Notes under the pieces: model-generated | Databases searched by the model: none | The model's input: only the letters and a program-made list of their open reading frames with translations | Told to the model about the DNA's origin: nothing | Program-made: the position numbers and the translations under genes | Shown: positions 31,800-37,301 of the stretch, piece by piece | Position numbering within the stretch: the stretch's first letter is position 1 | Layout of the letters: each line of letters starts with the position of its first letter | Virus record (IMG/VR): IMGVR_UViG_3300042554_002316 | Span: 1 to 37,301 of that record | Strand: one strand, 5' to 3' | Length of the DNA: 37,301 bases | Source of the DNA: a virus

Positions 31800-32063
31800 A
31801 TGCCAAACAAACTGACCGTAACGCAGATGGTCGCGGCCGCCGTTCATCCCACCAAATTCGGCTACCAGTCCTGGATCGACCGGCTCCCGCCTGACCTCAA
31901 AGCCGAATTCGAGCAAGCCCGCGAGGACTGGAACCCCAGCATCATCCGCCAGGCCGCCTACGCCCGTGCGGTCATCGAGGTCGCGCGATTGCGTGGCGTG
32001 GACGCCCTCCCCACTTTCGACACGGTGTGCCGATGGCTACGCGCCAAGCAAAACAGAGCGTGA
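31800..32063 (+). CDS. small helical protein, possible DNA-binding
   Basis: 87 aa. Helices around YQSWIDRLPPDLKAEFEQAR and RQAAYARAVIEVARLRG, ending DTVCRWLRAKQNRA, which could be an HTH recognition helix. GGAGG about 7 nt upstream of ATG. The 48-nt gap before it contains a GCGACGTCGC palindrome near 31769. Function unknown. Confidence 0.5.
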   Translation: MPNKLTVTQMVAAAVHPTKFGYQSWIDRLPPDLKAEFEQAREDWNPSIIRQAAYARAVIEVARLRGVDALPTFDTVCRWLRAKQNRA

Positions 32064-33121
32064 CCACTACCGTTGCGGCACTCGCGGCCGACGACCGGCT
32101 GCAGGCCGACGCCGAACTGGCCCGCTTGCGAGCAGAAAACGCCAGCCTGCGCGGCCGCTACAAGGCCGCCCTCGCGGCGCTGGACGCCGAGAAAACGCGC
32201 ACCGCGTCGCTTGCCGGGCTGAAAGACCTGCCCTGCAAACGGTTCGGAAAAGCCCCGGCCGCCCGGCGTCGCACGACGGCCACCGCCATTGCCGTCCTGT
32301 CCGACTGGCACGTCGAGGAAACGGTCACGTTCGAGCAGACCAGCGGCGCCAACCGGTTCGACCTCGCCACGGCCGACAAGCGACTCGCCGAACTGGCCGA
32401 GCGGCTCGCCACGCTGATCGAGCACGAGCGCCGGCTGGTCAAAATCGACAGGATCGTGCTGGCATGCCTGGGGGACTTCATTTCCGGGCACATCCACGAG
32501 GAACTCGCCGAAACGACGGCCCTGCCGCCAATGGACGCCATGCGCTGGGCCGCCGCCCGGATCCGCGGGCTGATCGACATGGCGGCGGACATGGCCCGGG
32601 AGGTGGTCGTCGTCACGCAGCCGGGCAACCACGGCCGTTCCAATCACGGCAAGCCGCGGATGGCCACCGAGCACCAGCACAGTTTCGAGCAAAACGCGTA
32701 CCTCATCATGCGGGAGCACGAAACCCGCCGGAACGTCCGCTGGGAAATCGCCGAGGGATACCTGGGCTACCTCGACCTCGACGGATTCACGGTCCGCTAT
32801 CACCACGGGCATTCGATCGGCCGGTATCAGGGCGGCATCGGCGGGATTACCATCCCGGCCAACAAGGCCATCGCCGCATGGAACCGCTCGCGGCGGGCGG
32901 ACCTGGACCTGTTCGGACACTGGCACCAATGGGGATGGCTCCGCGGCCGGTACGTGAGCAACGGGAGCCTCGTGGGCATGAACGCATTCGCCCTGCGCAT
33001 CCGCGCCGAAGCAGAGGCCCCATGCCAATCGCTCGTCATCGTGGACGGCGAGCGCCGGGAATGCACCCGCGCCATGCCGGTGTGGTGCGACCGCGACCTC
33101 CGCGCAAAGGTGCGACCGTGA
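32033..33121 (+). CDS. calcineurin-like metallophosphoesterase
   Basis: 362 aa. A coiled-coil N-terminus (residues 15-60) precedes a metallophosphoesterase domain with all five blocks: SDWHVEE (D-x-H), LGDFISGH (GD), QPGNHGR (GNH), YHHGHS and GHWHQWG (G-H-x-H). Enzymes of this fold hydrolyse phosphodiesters with two metals; SbcD/Mre11-like nucleases are one branch. The coil suggests partner binding. Start is ATG 32033; GTG 32027 is an alternative. Confidence 0.8.
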   Translation: MATRQAKQSVTTTVAALAADDRLQADAELARLRAENASLRGRYKAALAALDAEKTRTASLAGLKDLPCKRFGKAPAARRRTTATAIAVLSDWHVEETVTFEQTSGANRFDLATADKRLAELAERLATLIEHERRLVKIDRIVLACLGDFISGHIHEELAETTALPPMDAMRWAAARIRGLIDMAADMAREVVVVTQPGNHGRSNHGKPRMATEHQHSFEQNAYLIMREHETRRNVRWEIAEGYLGYLDLDGFTVRYHHGHSIGRYQGGIGGITIPANKAIAAWNRSRRADLDLFGHWHQWGWLRGRYVSNGSLVGMNAFALRIRAEAEAPCQSLVIVDGERRECTRAMPVWCDRDLRAKVRP

Positions 33122-33522
33122 GCGCCGCCGGCTCCATCCGACGCCCGTGGGTCTACATCGCCAGTCCCTACACCCAGGGCGACCAAGCCATAAACACGCG
33201 GTTCCAACTGCGCATGTGGGACGCCCTGTTGGATATTGGGGTGGTTCCGATCGCCCCGCTGTGGTCACACTTTCAGCACCTGCACAACCCACGGCCGTAC
33301 CGCGACTGGGTGGAATACGACAACGAACTGATCGGGCGGTGCGACGTGTGCCTGAGACTCGCCGCGACCGACGAGCAGACCGGATACCGGCAGCAAGCAT
33401 CCGATGGCGCCGATGCCGAAGTCCGTCTGTTCCAGCGGCTCAGGAAACCGGTGTTCACGTCCTTCGCCGACCTCATGGCATGGCTCGACACGCTGACGGA
33501 GACAACCGATGCGGTGCGATGA
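33118..33522 (+). CDS. nucleoside 2-deoxyribosyltransferase-superfamily protein
   Basis: 134 aa from a GTG overlapping the previous stop. PWVYIASPYTQGDQAINTRF opens the Rossmann-like domain, with PIAPLWSHFQHLH, DNELIGRCDVCLRL and SDGADAEVRLFQR later. This matches DUF4406/DUF1937-type relatives of nucleoside deoxyribosyltransferases, which act on nucleosides or nucleotides. It pairs with the dNMP kinase-like gene next door. Confidence 0.7.
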   Translation: MSAAGSIRRPWVYIASPYTQGDQAINTRFQLRMWDALLDIGVVPIAPLWSHFQHLHNPRPYRDWVEYDNELIGRCDVCLRLAATDEQTGYRQQASDGADAEVRLFQRLRKPVFTSFADLMAWLDTLTETTDAVR

Positions 33523-34093
33523 ACTTGCCGGGCTGCAAATAATCGGGCTGGCCGGAAACATCGGCAGCGGCAAAAGTCTGGCCGCCGCCATGGTGCCGGG
33601 GGCAGTCGCACTCCAGTGGGCCGACCCCATCTACCGCGGGCTCGCGGCCATGCTGGACGTCCCCGAGGACATCCTCCGCGACCGCACCAACCGCGAGCGG
33701 CCCGTCACGGTGTCCGGTCTGGACATCGTTTCACGGCATTTGGCCCGCACCCTCGGCACCGAATGGGGCCGGGACATGGTGCACCCCGACCTGTGGGTCC
33801 GGCTGACCGCGGCCCGCGTGGCGAAAATCGCCACCGGAACAGGCCGCACCCAGTTCGCGATCTGCGGCACCCGGTTTCTCAACGAACTGGCGACCGTCCG
33901 CGACAACGGCGGGGAAGTCTGGTGGATCGAGCGGCCGGGGACGGTCACCGGGCCGCACACGAGCGACCGGACGCTCGTCCGCGAGCACTGCGACCGCGTC
34001 CTCGTCAACGACGGCACGCTCGAACAGCTGCGGCACCGCATCGAAGCGGCGTGGGCGGCCTACCAGGAGAAATCCCTATGTCGGGCTGGCTGA
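33509..34093 (+). CDS. deoxynucleoside monophosphate kinase-like protein
   Basis: 194 aa. P-loop GLAGNIGSGKSLAA at residues 13-26, a middle lid-like region, then AICGTRFLNELATVRDNGGE and WWIERPG, the pattern of phage dNMP kinases. It would feed dNTP synthesis during replication. Overlaps the upstream gene by 14 nt. Confidence 0.75.
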   Translation: MRCDELAGLQIIGLAGNIGSGKSLAAAMVPGAVALQWADPIYRGLAAMLDVPEDILRDRTNRERPVTVSGLDIVSRHLARTLGTEWGRDMVHPDLWVRLTAARVAKIATGTGRTQFAICGTRFLNELATVRDNGGEVWWIERPGTVTGPHTSDRTLVREHCDRVLVNDGTLEQLRHRIEAAWAAYQEKSLCRAG

Positions 34094-34224
34094 TCGCGCT
34101 AACGGGCCTGATCTACGCGTTCGTCGCGCTCGACCTGTGCATGCACGGCAAGCATGGGCTCGGCATCGCGTACGCCGGCTACGCGTTCGCCAATATCGGT
34201 CTCTACATCGCTGCCACGAGGTGA
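34078..34224 (+). CDS. small two-span membrane protein
   Basis: 48 aa. Two hydrophobic stretches (GWLIALTGLIYAFVALDLCM and IAYAGYAFANIGLYIAA) separated by HGKHGLG. Overlaps the kinase gene by 16 nt. Unknown role. Confidence 0.6.
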   Translation: MSGWLIALTGLIYAFVALDLCMHGKHGLGIAYAGYAFANIGLYIAATR

Positions 34225-34228
34225 CGCC

Positions 34229-34897
34229 ATGTCCGCCGTCCGCGACCTGCCGCCGGAAACGTGCGCCTGGATCGAATCGGTTATTGCAGAACTGGAAGAG
34301 GCCGAAATCACTGTGCAACTCGTGAACGCCACACAAGCCGACTGCCACGGCTCGCCGGTCGGCGGCTACTTCGACGAGGACCAGGGCGAATTCGTCGTCG
34401 CAACCGGCGGCGATACCGCCATCTGGCTGTCGGTGTTCCTGCACGAATACATGCACTTCCGCCAGTCTCAGGCCGCCACCGCCGCATGGACGGCCAAACT
34501 CTCCGGGACCGCGTGCCCGCAACAGGCGTTCGACGCATGGCTCGCCGGTGTCGTCGAGATGACGCCGGACCAACTAAGGGCGGCCGTTGGCCTCGTGCTG
34601 GCCATGGAGCGGGAGTGTGAAACGATGGCCCTGGACACGCTTTCGCGAACCCCGGAACTGCCGCTCGAACGCTGGTGGTACACGAGGGCAGCCAACGTGT
34701 ACCTGGGCCTCTACGGTGTCGTCATGCGCACGCGCCGCTGGTACGAACGCTCGCCGTATTCGTCGGCCGAGCCGCTGACCCACGTTCCGGGCGACCGTCT
34801 CTTGTCGGTCGACGAAGCCATGCGGCCGTCGCCAGCATTCGCGGGAGCGATCACGCGGGCGTGCTACCTGCCGGCCGGGCTGCGGGTCGTGGGGTGA
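34229..34897 (+). CDS. HExxH metallopeptidase-like protein
   Basis: 222 aa. SVFLHEYMHFRQS gives H72-E73-x-x-H76, the zincin motif; a downstream acidic helix (MERECETMALDTL, around 128-140) could supply the third ligand. No signal peptide, so a cytoplasmic or virion enzyme is likely. It closes the late operon. Could be a structural-protein maturation or host-directed peptidase; substrate unknown. Confidence 0.6.
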   Translation: MSAVRDLPPETCAWIESVIAELEEAEITVQLVNATQADCHGSPVGGYFDEDQGEFVVATGGDTAIWLSVFLHEYMHFRQSQAATAAWTAKLSGTACPQQAFDAWLAGVVEMTPDQLRAAVGLVLAMERECETMALDTLSRTPELPLERWWYTRAANVYLGLYGVVMRTRRWYERSPYSSAEPLTHVPGDRLLSVDEAMRPSPAFAGAITRACYLPAGLRVVG

Positions 34898-34918
34898 TCG
34901 CCAGTTCCTCGGGGCACT

Positions 34919-35155
34919 TCAATCGTGGTGCCACCACCGCAACATGCGAAGACACAGCATCCACGCGCCCGCGGCGCCGATCGTGTAACACCCATTCACC
35001 GCCGTTTCAGTAATGCCGCCGTCCGCACGCTCCGAGTAACCGGCCACGCACAACCCAACCCCAAAAAGCAGCGTCAACCACGCCAGAATGCTCTGAAACT
35101 TCAGGCCCTTGCCGGTCTTCTCGATCGTAACGTGCCCGCGAATTCTTCCCGCCAT
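34919..35155 (-). CDS. small membrane protein near integrase
   Basis: 78 aa. Basic start (MAGRIRGHVTIEKTGKG), then two hydrophobic segments (ILAWLTLLFGVGLCVAGYSE and NGCYTIGAAGAWMLCLRMLR). Minus strand, convergent with the late operon end, and transcribed with or near the integrase. Could be an exclusion (lysogenic conversion) protein; not proven. Confidence 0.55.
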   Translation of the reverse strand: MAGRIRGHVTIEKTGKGLKFQSILAWLTLLFGVGLCVAGYSERADGGITETAVNGCYTIGAAGAWMLCLRMLRWWHHD

Positions 35156-35289
35156 GCTGTTCTCCGCATTTCGTGGTGCAAATAATACGGCCGCCAGTAA
35201 AGCCTACCGCACCCGGGGGGGCAGTCTATGGGCCAGAGGGGATTCGCCAAACGGCTACGTCCGGGGACGCTATCGGCACGAACGGCCGC

Positions 35290-36192
35290 CTATGCCGACC
35301 GTGCCGGTGGTTCCGGCTCATCGGGCCGGAAGACGCGGGGAAGCGATTGCCACGCCTTCGGGCGGCGGGAATCGACCACGCGAGGGTCGAGATACGACCG
35401 CCGTGTGATCCGATCGGTGGAGTGACCCAGGTACGACGTCGCATCGAGGCCGGCCGCGGCCAGATGGCTGGCCGTGGAACGCCGCAACGCGTGAAACTGA
35501 ACGTCGCGGCCGTCGCCAAGGCCGGCCCGCCTTGTGATGGTCTTCCAGCGTTTGCGGAGGGCCGTGCCGCTGGCCGCCCACCAAAACACCGTCGGGCCGT
35601 TGTGGCACGACACGGCATCCACGAGGTCGCATGCCTCCGGCGACAGTTCGTAAACCCGTTCCTGCCGACCCCCTTTGCGAACGCCGGCCGGCACCACGAG
35701 CGTGGGCCGCTGCCAGCAATGACGCGGAGTGTTGAGGATGGCGGAAATCCGCTCCCCGGTTTCCAGCCCAACGGCCACAAGAGCGGGAAAAAACACCCGG
35801 GCCGGAACCGGGCCAACCCACCCGGACGCGAGCCGCGCGGCCGCGGCTAGGCGGGCAAGCTCATCGGCCGTGAAGGCCCGCGGCGTGCCCTGCGGCACAA
35901 GCTCAGGCGCCACCGTCGGCCGCAGCCGCACAAGGCCACGGCCCTGCGCCAAATTCCACAGCGCCAGAATCCCGGACCGCTCGCGGGCGACCGAGTTCGG
36001 GCTTTTCTTCGCGGCCATCGCCGTGAGCCACTGACTGACGACGAGGTCGTCCAGGTCGTCGAGCACGGCCGGCCGGCCTAGCCATCGGCCGAACTGTGTG
36101 ACGGCATGCCGTAGAAGGCGGACCGACTCGGGTGAGCGGCCGCGGAGCCGAAGGGGAACGTAAACCGTCGTCAGAAAGGTGTCGAGCGTCAT
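35290..36192 (-). CDS. int: tyrosine-family integrase
   Basis: 300 aa. Core-binding domain (residues 1-90) and catalytic domain with R148 (ETGERISAI), K173 (VRKGGRQ), H234 and R237 (FHALRRST), H257 (YLGHSTDR) and Y267 (RRSYLDPR), a full R-K-H-R-H-Y set. It cuts and rejoins attP and attB. GAGGAGG 8 nt before ATG 36192. It lies at the right end, divergent from the regulator. It lacks the extra alpha-helical insertion of integron integrases, so it is a phage Xer-like enzyme, not IntI. Confidence 0.9.
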   Translation of the reverse strand: MTLDTFLTTVYVPLRLRGRSPESVRLLRHAVTQFGRWLGRPAVLDDLDDLVVSQWLTAMAAKKSPNSVARERSGILALWNLAQGRGLVRLRPTVAPELVPQGTPRAFTADELARLAAAARLASGWVGPVPARVFFPALVAVGLETGERISAILNTPRHCWQRPTLVVPAGVRKGGRQERVYELSPEACDLVDAVSCHNGPTVFWWAASGTALRKRWKTITRRAGLGDGRDVQFHALRRSTASHLAAAGLDATSYLGHSTDRITRRSYLDPRVVDSRRPKAWQSLPRVFRPDEPEPPARSA

Positions 36193-36339
36193 GGTGCGTG
36201 CCTCCTCTGTGGGTATAGGTCACGCTTCCGTGCGGTGAGTCCCCTCCGTGGTCGGTCGTCCGGTTTTTCCGTTGGTGCGGATTGGCCGCCGCACCGTTGG
36301 TCGTGGGATGGTTCGCTCCTGTCCCCGCCACTTTCAACC

Positions 36340-36367
36340 GTTGCAATCCTGTCCGGGGGATTGCAAC
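36340..36367. promoter_or_regulatory. operator-like inverted repeat upstream of regulator
   Basis: GTTGCAATCC (36340-36349) and GGATTGCAAC (36358-36367) are perfect reverse complements around an 8-nt spacer. They lie in the 228-bp gap between the integrase start and the Cro/CI-like start. CAACCGT occurs on both sides (36335 and 36364) and also in the early promoter (2041-2047). No strong -35/-10 is evident here. Confidence 0.6.
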
Positions 36368-36419
36368 CGTCGAAAACCCGGAAAAGCCCAGGAACTCCAG
36401 GAATCGGAGGGCCGGCACC

Positions 36420-36695
36420 ATGGCAACGGTCGCGGAGAGACACGTTGGCGGACGGCCCCGGACACGGGAGCCGTCGGCACTGTTTCTGCGGGTGCAGGCG
36501 ATGGCAAAGCGTCGCGGGATCCCGCTAGATGAACTTGCCGAGCGGGCCGGAATTCGCCGGGCGACCATCTACGAACTGAGCGACCCGCGGGTTTCCACTG
36601 CCCGGGCAATCGCCGACGCCCTAGGCGTCACGCTCGACCGCTTGACGCGGGACGAGCCTGCATCGAAACGAACGACCCGCCAGCGGTCGGCGTGA
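36420..36695 (+). CDS. Cro/CI-type HTH regulator
   Basis: 91 aa. LFLRVQAMAKRRGIPLDELA, then RAGIRRATIYELSDPRVSTA and RAIADALGVTLDRL, is an HTH_3 (Xre/Cro/CI) domain. It has no C-terminal dimerisation or LexA-like protease part, so it is smaller than lambda CI. GGAGG 9 nt before ATG 36420. It probably controls the integrase and early promoter through the operator repeats nearby. Confidence 0.8.
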   Translation: MATVAERHVGGRPRTREPSALFLRVQAMAKRRGIPLDELAERAGIRRATIYELSDPRVSTARAIADALGVTLDRLTRDEPASKRTTRQRSA

Positions 36696-36721
36696 CCGCT
36701 GATCCCGTCTTATCCCGGTCC

Positions 36722-36782
36722 GCATAACGCCGTCCCATGCGGTATCGCGGCCGCGTGGCGTGGGTTTCGTGCGGCGTTATCC
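36722..36782. other. long inverted repeat at prophage right end
   Basis: ATAACGCCG (36724-36732) and CGGCGTTAT (36772-36780) pair perfectly, with a second stem CCCATGC/GCGTGGG inside and a CGCGGCCGCG palindrome at the tip. It could be an attP arm, a terminator for the regulator or a degenerate attC. Its outer stem is continuous and lacks the two-bulge pattern of the other sites, so I do not count it as an attC. Confidence 0.5.
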
Positions 36783-36800
36783 GGCGAGGGCTGCGCTATA

Positions 36801-36826
36801 CGGGTCTGGATAATGACAAGTTAGGC
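36801..36826 (-). other. orphan attC arm beside prophage
   Basis: CGGG-TCTGGA-TAATGACAA-GTTAGGC has the second-arm spacing of the other sites (6-base L segment 10-15 nt before GTT) and a core box GTTAGGC matching 37152-37158. A complementary first arm (TTA, TCCAGA, CCCG) is not found in the neighbouring 150 bp on the prophage side or at the left junction. The site appears broken by the prophage or by later deletion. Confidence 0.55.
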
Positions 36827-37129
36827 CATGAAGCACGAAATGATCCACCCTATGCCGGTCACGACAGAAGCCGTCCCTACGGCCTTCAACATTCCGGCCG
36901 CAAATGGCTCGTCTGATTTCTTCCCGCCGGGTGTGGCTACGAAGCGAACCAACGAAGCCAGCCCCGCAGAGTGTGCCGCGCCGATGGCCGGTAGCCCGAG
37001 CGGCACGACAAACCACCCCCACATTATCATCACACAAAGGCCGTTCGCTACGATTGCCAGCAACAGCAGCACGACTGACGACACGAACTTGTGAAGGTCG
37101 TTCCAATTCGGTTCTTGTTCGCTACTCAT
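36821..37129 (-). CDS. cassette-borne multi-span membrane protein
   Basis: 102 aa. Four hydrophobic stretches (VSSVVLLLLAIVANGLCVMI; FVVPLGLPAIGAAH; AGLASLVRFVA; VVTGIGWIISCFM) after a short polar N-terminus MSSEQEPNWND. GGAGG 5 nt before the ATG at 37129. The cassette runs from the core box at 37151-37158 to its complement at 36820-36827. Function unknown; small membrane proteins are common cargo of chromosomal integrons. Confidence 0.7.
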   Translation of the reverse strand: MSSEQEPNWNDLHKFVSSVVLLLLAIVANGLCVMIMWGWFVVPLGLPAIGAAHSAGLASLVRFVATPGGKKSDEPFAAGMLKAVGTASVVTGIGWIISCFMA

Positions 37130-37151
37130 GAAATCCTCCGTGAAGTGGTGG

Positions 37152-37240
37152 GCCTAACAAAGCCTTGCAGCCGACTCCTAGCAGCGTCTTGCGTCATAGT
37201 TGAATCCTTGGTGCGGAGCGGCTGAAGGCAGCCGTTCTCT
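37152..37240 (-). other. attC-like recombination site 6
   Basis: Plus-strand arm 37164-37178 (CTT, G37167, CAGCCG, A37174, CTCC) pairs with 37215-37227 (GGAG, CGGCTG, AAG), leaving only G37167 and A37174 unpaired. AAC is 37156-37158 and GTT 37234-37236. The unpaired bases lie 11 and 18 nt after the first A of AAC, as on the left flank, more than 35 kb away. Confidence 0.8.
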
Positions 37241-37301
37241 CACTCTTCCGCCGATTGCGGCCTGTACGAATGGGCCTCGTAAGTACGCGGGCGACGCACC
37301 C

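Larger units (their letters stand above)
1974..36709. mobile_element. prophage, lambdoid siphovirus-type (approximate limits)
   Basis: Gene content and order are those of a temperate tailed phage: recombination/replication genes, late promoter, terminase, portal, protease-capsid, connectors, tail tube, G/GT chaperones, tape measure and tail tip, then integrase and repressor-like regulator. The short tape measure implies a tail of roughly 80 nm if the usual scaling holds. Ends are approximate: a 9-bp direct repeat GATCCCGTC (1649-1657 and 36701-36709) is the best att-core candidate I found, and the minus-strand gene at 1656-1973 may lie just inside or outside. Confidence 0.85.

Noticed and set aside
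35290-36192. Integrase as integron integrase IntI
   Set aside because: Lacks the extra IntI-specific helix region between catalytic motifs, and lies inside the prophage beside its repressor.
36722-36782. Inverted repeat as a further attC site
   Set aside because: Its outer stem is unbroken and the second arm does not show the fixed two-bulge pairing of the other sites.
1-37301. tRNA, rRNA, CRISPR arrays or transposase genes
   Set aside because: Looked for cloverleaf-type sequences at the junctions, regular spacer repeats and transposase motifs; none seen by eye. A tRNAscan or CRISPR search would settle it.

Overview
The window is a GC-rich, planctomycete-like chromosomal segment. It carries a nearly complete lambdoid/siphovirus-type prophage (about 2.0 to 36.7 kb) set inside what reads as a sedentary chromosomal integron, an array of gene cassettes all on the minus strand. 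The host assignment is an inference from base composition, dense ATGA/GTGA gene overlaps and protein flavour, not from a marker gene.

Flanks. On the left (1-1650) four, possibly five, small minus-strand genes are separated by attC-like sites. Four of these (376-465, 856-911, 1147-1236, 1564-1648) and one on the far right (37152-37240) share one architecture: AAC and GTT boxes, two paired arms, and an unpaired base 11 and 18 nt after the first A of AAC (G and A in four sites, C and A in the fifth). The 5' and 3' core boxes of each cassette are mutually complementary, as expected if cassettes circularise. The right flank holds another cassette (membrane protein 36821-37129). The attC on its prophage-facing side has only one visible arm, so the prophage probably interrupts the array there.

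Phage early region (2.0-9.6 kb, plus strand). A promoter with an operator dyad (2023-2051) faces small genes, a phage CsrA homologue, a RecT/Bet-like annealing protein, a YqaJ-type exonuclease with a long C-terminal extension, coiled-coil and HTH proteins, a DUF1376-type replication protein whose gene contains seven 11/12-bp iterons (a candidate origin), a possible helicase loader, a RuvC-like resolvase and a sigma-like HTH protein.

Late region (9.7-34.9 kb, plus strand). A good -35/-10 promoter (9733-9760) leads into small genes and an AlpA/excisionase-like HTH, a PLD-like protein, small and large terminase, a gpW-like joiner, portal, a protease-scaffold-major capsid fusion with in-frame internal starts, a decoration protein, a glycine-rich fibre and its partner, head-tail connectors, a block of membrane and secreted proteins (including papain-like and trypsin-like proteases) that may serve lysis, tail tube, G/GT-type chaperones with a probable frameshift, tape measure, tail-tip proteins including one very rich in cysteine, and a nucleotide-metabolism group (metallophosphoesterase, deoxyribosyltransferase-like protein, dNMP kinase-like protein) followed by an HExxH metallopeptidase.

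Lysogeny end (34.9-36.7 kb). A small minus-strand membrane protein and a tyrosine integrase run leftward. A Cro/CI-type HTH regulator runs rightward from a shared 228-bp intergenic region with a 10-bp inverted repeat and a motif resembling the palindrome at the early promoter. No tRNA, rRNA or CRISPR array was seen.
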